From contig JAHKLQ010000151.1 of assembly GCA_020854975.1 (NCBI GenBank), positions 1-6,131 of the forward strand: a stretch of 6,131 bases of DNA, given 5' to 3'. This document shows, in pieces, positions 1 through 6,131 of the stretch (positions are counted from its first letter, which is position 1; the number at the start of each line of letters is the position of its first letter). The notes under the pieces are model-generated. The model did not search any database. It worked only from the letters and a program-made list of their open reading frames with translations, and had not been told where the DNA came from. The position numbers and the translations under genes were made by a program. This stretch comes from Methanobacterium sp. GTDB lineage: Archaea > Methanobacteriota > Methanobacteria > Methanobacteriales > Methanobacteriaceae.

Positions 1-12
1 AGATAATAAACT

Positions 13-1563
<1,551 letters not shown>

Positions 1564-1585
1564 AGTTATATCAATAACTGTTATT
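1564..1585. terminator. Small inverted repeats at the convergent gene ends
   Basis: Just after the radical SAM stop, AGTTAT (1564-1569) pairs with ATAACT (1574-1579) around a four-base loop. AATAAC and GTTATT also form an overlapping palindrome at 1573-1585. The site lies in the 7-base gap and runs into the last codons of the convergent glycosyltransferase gene. The stems are short and AT-rich, and the first T-run on the plus strand is further on, near 1611. A role in ending transcription is only a guess. Confidence 0.2.
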
Positions 1586-3118
1586 TACTTTAAATACTTC
1601 GAAATATTGATTTTTATACACAAGTTCCCCTATGAAGCCCTTTGAAGAATACTCCCCAGATTCCCCCCAAACAAAATAATAATCAATTTGATAAAAATTT
1701 AATGTTTCTTTCAATTCAGAATCGGACTGATGCGTGGTAACACCATAAAATCTACTATCCAAATAATAACTCAAATAATCCATAATTTCCCATTGGTCAT
1801 TAGATGCTATGTTACCCTCAATTCCGTGGGATTTCAAAGCTAAACTTGTTTCATAATATCCTAAAGATGGATTATAATACATAAAAAACAATAATGGGTA
1901 AAAAACCAACGCTGCTACCATAATAATAATACTTGCCCTGAAAAAGTTTAGTTTAATATCATTTTGATTATATAACTCGTTTAAAGAATAAAATCCCAAT
2001 ATAAACGATAATATTAAACTGAACCATAAATATCTTCCTTCAACTATTATAAGAATATATCCTCCAATATATAGGATTATGGTCCCTAAAATAAAGATTA
2101 CGTTATTTTTGATAGATTTTTCATTTGATTTGAAAAATAAAAATAATGCCAGCAGAATAGAAAAAAATGGTACGAATAATAAATACAGTGAAATTAAGAC
2201 AATATTATAAAAATTATTTAAAATAATCATGATTTGGTGGATAAAATTCTCTGTTGATTCCAATGGGTTCCATTTTTTTAGTTGAAAATAACTGGGATCC
2301 TCCCATGCGCTTACTGAAAATTCATTAGGAGGGGTTATAAGCCCTTTATATAACATTGCATGACCATCAGATTCTGGGCCCACTAATTCATAATTATAAG
2401 ACCCTGTTGTTCCAATTGTAATTACCCCATATTTTTCACTTATAACACCTACCCAAATACCACTGATAACTAAAAAAATTGACAAACCCCATAATAGATT
2501 TTTTTTAATATTTCCTTTATCCAAGGGGAAATTTTTCACATAAAATAGATTAGTAAAAATGAAGTGAATTAAAAAAAAGAAAAACACATAACTTTTTGCT
2601 AAAAAAGCTAACACTCCAAAAAAACCTGTTAAAAGTCCCATATACTCTTTTTTCCTATATTTCTCATCCATTAAAAAATTAAGATAATATAAAAGAAGAC
2701 AAGCAACTAACAAATCAGGAGTAATAAACTGAAAAGTAAAATAAAGCATTATTGGAATGAATGCTAATAAAATAACAGTATTTAGATAATTATTCAAATG
2801 TAATTTTATTAAAATCAAATAAATTGCTATTAATGTGAACAATCCTATAATAATAGCTAATATTTTCGTTGCAATTATATTACCTAAGTTTACTTTCCAT
2901 AGTAATATAAAAGGAATTAAAAGCCACGAATATAACGGACTCCAATAACCGTTAATTGCGTAAGAAATGTGCCCATTAACATAATTTTGGGCAATGCTAA
3001 TGTATGATATTCCATCTGGATTGATAATATATTGATAATGCGAAAATAAAATGACGGAAAAAAACAGGTATAACATCAAAACAAGAATTAAATACCTTTG
3101 ATTTTTAATTCTTTCCAT
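1571..3118 (-). CDS. GT-C membrane glycosyltransferase, PMT/ArnT-like
   Basis: Predicted multi-membrane enzyme that would transfer a sugar from a lipid-phosphate donor to a protein, lipid or glycan on the outer face of the membrane; donor and acceptor are unknown. From M22 of the longest frame it has 515 residues. A first membrane helix (about 9-26) is followed by a loop with the acidic NPDGISYISIAQNYVNG (D35), as expected for the catalytic Asp of GT-C enzymes. A TPDLL motif (D135), many further helices and EGRYLWF (360-366) follow. About 100 soluble residues after the last helix (from about 415) contain GNIASNDQW. The start chosen is ATG at 3118, because GGGAG lies 10 bases upstream; the longer frame begins with TTG at 3181 and adds 21 unconvincing residues. 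The gene is far richer in AT than its neighbours (8 of 60 bases G or C at 2761-2820, 9 of 60 at 2161-2220), consistent with transfer. Confidence 0.8.
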   Translation of the reverse strand: MERIKNQRYLILVLMLYLFFSVILFSHYQYIINPDGISYISIAQNYVNGHISYAINGYWSPLYSWLLIPFILLWKVNLGNIIATKILAIIIGLFTLIAIYLILIKLHLNNYLNTVILLAFIPIMLYFTFQFITPDLLVACLLLYYLNFLMDEKYRKKEYMGLLTGFFGVLAFLAKSYVFFFFLIHFIFTNLFYVKNFPLDKGNIKKNLLWGLSIFLVISGIWVGVISEKYGVITIGTTGSYNYELVGPESDGHAMLYKGLITPPNEFSVSAWEDPSYFQLKKWNPLESTENFIHQIMIILNNFYNIVLISLYLLFVPFFSILLALFLFFKSNEKSIKNNVIFILGTIILYIGGYILIIVEGRYLWFSLILSFILGFYSLNELYNQNDIKLNFFRASIIIMVAALVFYPLLFFMYYNPSLGYYETSLALKSHGIEGNIASNDQWEIMDYLSYYLDSRFYGVTTHQSDSELKETLNFYQIDYYFVWGESGEYSSKGFIGELVYKNQYFEVFKVNNSY

Positions 3119-3128
3119 AACTATTTTT

Positions 3129-3133
3129 CTCCC
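3129..3133 (-). promoter_or_regulatory. Shine-Dalgarno-like site deciding the glycosyltransferase start
   Basis: On the minus strand GGGAG stands 10 bases before ATG at 3118, in the context GTGGGAGAAAAATAGTTATG. It is the only purine-rich, G-containing site near either candidate start, so it favours the 515-residue protein over the TTG-started 536-residue frame. The spacing is slightly long. Confidence 0.5.
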
Positions 3134-3234
3134 ACAATTATTCCACGAAAATAAATGAATTCCATAATTAATATTGTACAAGATATAACTATTAATTATT
3201 AATAAAAATACTTAACTGAATATTTAGCCATATA

Positions 3235-3279
3235 ATTACTAAAAACCATTATATATTACTAAAAATGTTTACTAATAAA
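3235..3279. repeat. ATTACTAAAAA short direct repeats
   Basis: ATTACTAAAAA occurs exactly at 3235-3245 and 3255-3265, 20 bases apart. A relaxed form, TTTACTAATAA, starts at 3269. A similar ATTACTAATAA occurs at 3425-3435 beyond the gene fragment. They lie upstream of the glycosyltransferase gene and could be regulator sites, or simply low-complexity AT-rich sequence. Confidence 0.35.
3246..3260 (-). promoter_or_regulatory. Possible TATA box for the glycosyltransferase gene
   Basis: The minus strand reads AGTAATATATAATGG here, a good match in kind to an archaeal TATA element. It would place a transcript start near 3225 and leave a leader of about 100 bases before ATG at 3118. The whole spacer is so AT-rich that such matches are expected by chance; TTATATC near 3182-3188 is an alternative closer to the gene. 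Confidence 0.25.
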
Positions 3280-3320
3280 ATAAAAAATGAACATAAAATA
3301 AAACCTATTAACAAAGCAGG

Positions 3321-3386
3321 TTAAAAGGCGATTTAACCCCATGGTGTGAAACTTTCGGCTGTTATCACTGTGGTTCCTGCCCCTAA
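3321..3386 (+). pseudogene. Stranded 3' end of a radical SAM gene
   Basis: This stretch encodes LKGDLTPWCETFGCYHCGSCP followed by TAA, the same 21-residue tail as the intact gene ending at 1563 except for three changes (I to T, N to H, A to S). All four cysteines and the tryptophan are kept. It cannot be translated on its own: the frame has TAA at 3309-3311 and no start codon before the homology. Similarity extends a few bases upstream (AAAGCA at 3313-3318) but is broken there by two extra bases, GG, and then fades. Of 13 base differences, 8 are silent, so the copies diverged while both were coding. I read it as the displaced old end of the gene, or of a relative's gene, left at the right edge of an insertion carrying the glycosyltransferase. 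Confidence 0.85.
3373..3386 (+). repeat. 14-base repeat GTTCCTGCCCCTAA, copy 1
   Basis: These are the last 14 bases of the stranded gene end, including its stop codon. The same 14 bases recur exactly at 3407-3420, 34 bases further on. In a spacer this rich in AT, a C-rich exact repeat of this length is unlikely to be chance. Confidence 0.7.
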
Positions 3387-3390
3387 TAGG

Positions 3391-3406
3391 AATATTATAA
3401 TTTTTA
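3391..3406 (+). terminator. AT-rich stretch with T-run after the stranded gene end
   Basis: AATATTATAATTTTTA follows the stop of the stranded fragment by a few bases. T-rich tracts after stop codons commonly end archaeal transcripts, so this may be the old terminator of the radical SAM gene before the insertion. The assignment is by position and base content only. Confidence 0.25.
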
Positions 3407-3420
3407 GTTCCTGCCCCTAA
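3407..3420 (+). repeat. 14-base repeat GTTCCTGCCCCTAA, copy 2
   Basis: Exact second copy of the 14 bases that end the stranded gene fragment. No further coding similarity precedes it. It sits 37 bases past the end of the permease gene (which stops at 3458 on the opposite strand). It could be a second insertion scar or a local slippage duplication. Confidence 0.7.
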
Positions 3421-3457
3421 CTTGATTACTAATAATTATAGTTTTTACCTTTAACAT

Positions 3458-4867
3458 CTAAAATTTTGACCTGATTTTCCAGATTAAACTTGTCAGGCGT
3501 CTTAAAAAATGGACCAGGAACCTATCTGGAACTTTCATCCACCTGGCGAAAATACCCCTACCCAATGCAATATCTCTTTTAACATAATCTATCTCCTTTC
3601 CAGGAGCATATCTAAGGAACACTGGTATTCCTAAAACCATAAACAACAACCCCACCATTATTTGATGCAGGTTACACTGTGTCATCATATATAATGAAAT
3701 AATCACACCCCGCACCGGAACCACCCAGGGAAGTTTAATACCACCTGTATATTTTTTTCTAAGTGGAAACACAGCTAAACAGGTCACTAAATAGCAGAAA
3801 AGAAGGGTGAAAACAGATAATATGATCAGTTGACTGATATTGCCAAAAATTGCTGCCAGAAGGGTTACCAAACCCTGCACATAAAGTGCCACATAGGGAG
3901 TTCCATATTTAGGATGAACCCTGGCAAAAAATTCAGGTAAAAGACCATCACCAGCCATAGCATAAGGTATACGGGCAGATGAAAGTATACCTGCCTCATC
4001 TGAACCTGAAATTGAAAATAAAGCCCCTATTGTTAGCAATATTGCTCCGAAACCACCTAAAAGAGCACTTCCAGCTAAAGATAAAGGTGCGGAGCTCTGG
4101 GACAGTTGCACCCAGGGTACTGACCCTAAAATAATCAGGTTAGTTACCAGGTAGAATAGAGTTATAATACCCATCCCTAAAATTATGGCCTTGGGAATGG
4201 TTTTTTTCGCATTTTTGATTTCATCAGATGGCACTGTAACCAGTTCAAAACCAACATATGCCCAGAATATGAGTACCAGGGCACTGCCCATCCCTCCAAA
4301 ACCTAGGGGTGCCAGTGGTGTGAAATTAGAGATGAATAAAGCCGGGTTGAATAAAAAATATACAATACCAAAGAGTGTGAAAAGCAGTATAGGTGCCAGT
4401 TTTAGAATAGTCAGAATATCATTAGCTTTTCCAGCTTCTTTAACCCCATAATAGTTTATAATGGTTAAGAAGAATACAAAAACAATTTTAATCAGTATCT
4501 GCATCCATTGAGGCATGGAAGGATAAAAATATAACAGATAAGCAACAAAAGCCAGGGGAAAAACTGCAATAGCACTCCATGATGCTATTAGAAGAGCCCA
4601 TCCCACCATAAATCCTGTGAAATTTCCGAATACCTCTTTAGCATAGGCATAGGGACCTCCCACTCTTGGTAAAAGTGAGGAGCATTCAGCAAAACATAAT
4701 GCAATGGTAATTGCCATTACACCTGCTATTAACCAGGCAAAGATAGAAGAAGGTCCTAAATAACCTGCTCCAAAAGCAGCTGCAATATAAATATCAGCAC
4801 CAACTATGGTTCCAACTACCAGATTGATCACATCAAAAAGGCCAAGTTCCCTTTTTAAGTTCTGCAT
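3458..4867 (-). CDS. APC-superfamily amino acid permease
   Basis: Predicted membrane carrier that would take up or exchange amino acids, driven by an ion gradient or by antiport; the substrate is not evident. The 469 residues hold about 12 hydrophobic helices between residues 12 and 420. Seen: a broken first helix VVGTIVGADIYIAAAFGAG (17-35), the loop RVGGPYAYAKEVFG (68-81), FWAYVGFELVTVPSDEIKNA (201-220) in helix 6, and ISGSDEAGILSSARIPYAMA with GDGLLPEFF (286-314), all typical of APC transporters. The usual GSG-like triplet in helix 1 reads GAD here, putting an Asp (D25) by the substrate site. A basic tail (about 421-469) follows helix 12, probably on the cytoplasmic side. ATG at 4867 is the natural start, although the only nearby G-rich site, AAAGGAT, lies about 16 bases upstream. 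It is divergent from the aminotransferase gene, which suggests a shared role in amino acid metabolism. Confidence 0.9.
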   Translation of the reverse strand: MQNLKRELGLFDVINLVVGTIVGADIYIAAAFGAGYLGPSSIFAWLIAGVMAITIALCFAECSSLLPRVGGPYAYAKEVFGNFTGFMVGWALLIASWSAIAVFPLAFVAYLLYFYPSMPQWMQILIKIVFVFFLTIINYYGVKEAGKANDILTILKLAPILLFTLFGIVYFLFNPALFISNFTPLAPLGFGGMGSALVLIFWAYVGFELVTVPSDEIKNAKKTIPKAIILGMGIITLFYLVTNLIILGSVPWVQLSQSSAPLSLAGSALLGGFGAILLTIGALFSISGSDEAGILSSARIPYAMAGDGLLPEFFARVHPKYGTPYVALYVQGLVTLLAAIFGNISQLIILSVFTLLFCYLVTCLAVFPLRKKYTGGIKLPWVVPVRGVIISLYMMTQCNLHQIMVGLLFMVLGIPVFLRYAPGKEIDYVKRDIALGRGIFARWMKVPDRFLVHFLRRLTSLIWKIRSKF

Positions 4868-4980
4868 AATATTTCATTTTATAATCCTTTAAGAATAAAA
4901 AATGGTAAGATAACTATTTTAAAAATAAAAGTAAGGTGTTTTAATCTTTTCAACTAAATAAAAAAAATGGTGAACTAAGT

Positions 4981-5046
4981 TACCTTCCAGTAAATGTATA
5001 AGTAAACTACCTTCCAGGAATAATCATAAAATAAATTACCATCCAT
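4981..5046. repeat. Three spaced TACCTTCCAG-like elements, possible operators
   Basis: TACCTTCCAG occurs exactly at 4981-4990 and 5008-5017, and TACCATCCAT (8 of 10 matching) at 5037-5046. The starts are 27 and 29 bases apart, between two and three helical turns. They stand in the same orientation in the divergent region between the permease and aminotransferase genes and surround a TATA-like TGTATAAG. Such placement suits a regulator controlling one or both genes. No regulator gene is in the window, and the element is not one I can name. Confidence 0.5.
4992..5005 (+). promoter_or_regulatory. Possible TATA box for the aminotransferase gene
   Basis: AAATGTATAAGTAA resembles an archaeal A-rich recognition element followed by a TATA box. 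A start about 25 bases on, near 5025, would give a leader of about 90 bases before ATG at 5113. Lying between the first two TACCTTCCAG elements, it could be controlled by them. Read on the other strand (TTTACTTATACATTT) it could equally serve the permease gene. Confidence 0.3.
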
Positions 5047-5101
5047 AATTAAATTGTAAAAATAGAACCATTTTTCAAAATAATTAAAGTTCAACTTCTT
5101 A

Positions 5102-5105
5102 AGGT
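5102..5105 (+). promoter_or_regulatory. Ribosome binding site of the aminotransferase gene
   Basis: AGGT stands eight bases before ATG at 5113, within AAGGTAATTATCATG. It fits part of the archaeal AGGTGAT-type site and supports this start. Confidence 0.55.
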
Positions 5106-5112
5106 AATTATC

Positions 5113-6131
5113 ATGAAACCCGCTAAAAGAGTAGAGTCCATTGATCTATCTGGAATACGGAAAATGTTTGATATGGTGGGGGAGGACTCCATCAACCTGG
5201 CACTGGGTGAACCAGACTTCGACACCCCACCTCATATCCGCGAAGCAGTTAAAGAAGCCCTTGAAGAGGGATTCACCCATTATACAGGTAACACAGGGAT
5301 CACTGAACTGAGGGAAGCTATTTCCCATAAATTACAGACTGAAAATCACATCCCCACCACCCCTGAATCAATTATAGTTACAGTAGGGGCCAGTGGTGCA
5401 TTATACTCCAGTGCCAATGCACTTATAGAGGAAGGGGATGAAGTTATTATTCCTGATCCTGGTTTTGTAGCTTATGATGCCTGTGTAAAAATATCTGGAG
5501 GTAAATCTGTCCGAGCACACCTCAAGGATGAAAATGATTTCAGGATGATACCTGAAGAGGTGTTGGAACAGGTAACTCCCCATACCAAGGCCATTATAAT
5601 GAATTCACCCGGCAATCCTACGGGTGGTGTGCTTAAAAAGGAAGATGTTAAGGGCCTAGCAGATATTGCTAATGACCATAACCTCATTCTTATTTCTGAT
5701 GAGATCTATGAAAAGATCATTTATGGTAAGAAACACTACAGTCCTGCATGTTACTCAGATAATGTTATAACCATTAATGGATTTTCCAAGACCTATGCCA
5801 TGACTGGTTTTCGCATAGGATACCTGGCAGCACCCCCCAAAATAACAGAAGAACTCCTAAAGGTACATCAGTACACTGTTACCTGTGCAACATCTCTATC
5901 CCAAAAAGCTGCCCTGGCAGCCCTTCAAGGGCCTCAGGACAGTGTGCAGGAAATGGTGAAAGAGTTTAAAAGAAGAAGGGACCTGGTGGTGGGAAGACTG
6001 CGAGGTATGGGAATCAACTGTAGAGAACCACAGGGAGCTTTTTACGTATTCCCCTCCATAGATAATCCAGAAAGGTTGGTGGAAGAAGCCCTGAAAAAGG
6101 ATGTGGTGCTGGTTCCTGGAACTTCTTTCGG
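5113..6131 (+). CDS. PLP-dependent class I aminotransferase (aspartate type), 3' end cut off
   Basis: Predicted cytosolic enzyme that moves an amino group between an amino acid and a 2-oxo acid. The subfamily (Igamma-like) includes aspartate, aromatic and related aminotransferases, and the exact substrate cannot be set here. The frame is open from ATG 5113 to the window end, giving 339 full codons plus two bases. Seen: LALGEPDFDTP (29-39), HYTGNTGITELREAI (56-70), the cofactor loop VGASGAL (91-97), NSPGNPTGG (164-172) with N168, ISDEIYE with D196 and Y199, and FSKTYAMTGFRIGY (224-237) with the Schiff-base lysine K226 and R234. The open end falls in PGTSFG (335-340), so about 40 residues, including the usual C-terminal carboxylate-binding arginine, lie outside. 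Start is supported by AGGT eight bases upstream. It is divergent from the permease gene across 245 bases containing shared repeats. Confidence 0.92.
   Translation, partial: MKPAKRVESIDLSGIRKMFDMVGEDSINLALGEPDFDTPPHIREAVKEALEEGFTHYTGNTGITELREAISHKLQTENHIPTTPESIIVTVGASGALYSSANALIEEGDEVIIPDPGFVAYDACVKISGGKSVRAHLKDENDFRMIPEEVLEQVTPHTKAIIMNSPGNPTGGVLKKEDVKGLADIANDHNLILISDEIYEKIIYGKKHYSPACYSDNVITINGFSKTYAMTGFRIGYLAAPPKITEELLKVHQYTVTCATSLSQKAALAALQGPQDSVQEMVKEFKRRRDLVVGRLRGMGINCREPQGAFYVFPSIDNPERLVEEALKKDVVLVPGTSF

Noticed and set aside
3119..3181. Longer glycosyltransferase start at TTG 3181
   Set aside because: It needs a rare start codon, the added 21 residues look unlike a membrane-protein N-terminus, and the GGGAG site lies before ATG 3118.
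1564..3320. Insertion sequence or transposon
   Set aside because: There is no transposase, no terminal inverted repeat and no short target duplication; the flanking repeats are gene ends with 80 percent identity.
3312..3386. The Cys-rich tail at 3321-3386 as a separate small metal-binding protein
   Set aside because: The frame has a stop at 3309-3311 and no start codon before the homology, and the residues match the end of the radical SAM protein, so it is a fragment.
4185..4451. 88-residue plus-strand frame inside the permease gene
   Set aside because: It is an antisense shadow of conserved permease helices and shows no features of its own.
4981..5046. CRISPR-like array
   Set aside because: The repeated units are only 10 bases, one is imperfect, and the gaps are 17-19 bases; no cas genes are present.
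4868..5112. Riboswitch or small RNA in the divergent spacer
   Set aside because: I could find no strong stem structure or known riboswitch core; only short AT-rich complementarities such as AAAAATGGT with ACCATTTTT.
5146..5687. Minus-strand frames opposite the aminotransferase
   Set aside because: The plus strand codes without interruption for all the catalytic motifs of an aminotransferase; the minus-strand frames are shadows.

Overview
The window looks like chromosomal DNA of a methanogenic archaeon, most likely Methanobacterium or a close relative in the Methanobacteriales. The grounds are the overall look of the four proteins, the moderately AT-rich genes with very AT-rich spacers, and short Shine-Dalgarno-like sites. 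This is recognition from memory, not a database result.

Layout: (1) 13-1563, plus strand: a complete 516-residue radical SAM protein of unknown substrate. (2) 1571-3118, minus strand and convergent: a multi-membrane GT-C type glycosyltransferase of the PMT/ArnT kind, much richer in AT than its neighbours. (3) 3119-3457: a 339-base spacer. It holds the likely promoter side of the glycosyltransferase and, at 3321-3386, a broken second copy of the last 21 codons and stop of the radical SAM gene. A 14-base echo of the end of that fragment lies at 3407-3420. (4) 3458-4867, minus strand: an APC-superfamily amino acid permease. (5) 4868-5112: a 245-base divergent intergenic region with three spaced copies of a TACCTTCCAG-like element. 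(6) 5113 to the window end, plus strand: a class I PLP-dependent aminotransferase, cut off by the window edge.

Reading of the region: before a past insertion, the radical SAM gene and the permease gene were probably direct convergent neighbours. A segment carrying a radical SAM 3' end plus the glycosyltransferase gene then seems to have entered at the end of the radical SAM gene. It supplied a new intact 3' end and left the old one stranded about 1.8 kb away. The glycosyltransferase is therefore a likely islet gene, plausibly affecting surface glycans. The permease and aminotransferase form a divergent pair that may be co-regulated in amino acid uptake and metabolism.

No CRISPR array, rRNA, tRNA, transposase or recognisable defence system is visible. 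The most notable signal is the duplicated gene end marking the islet.
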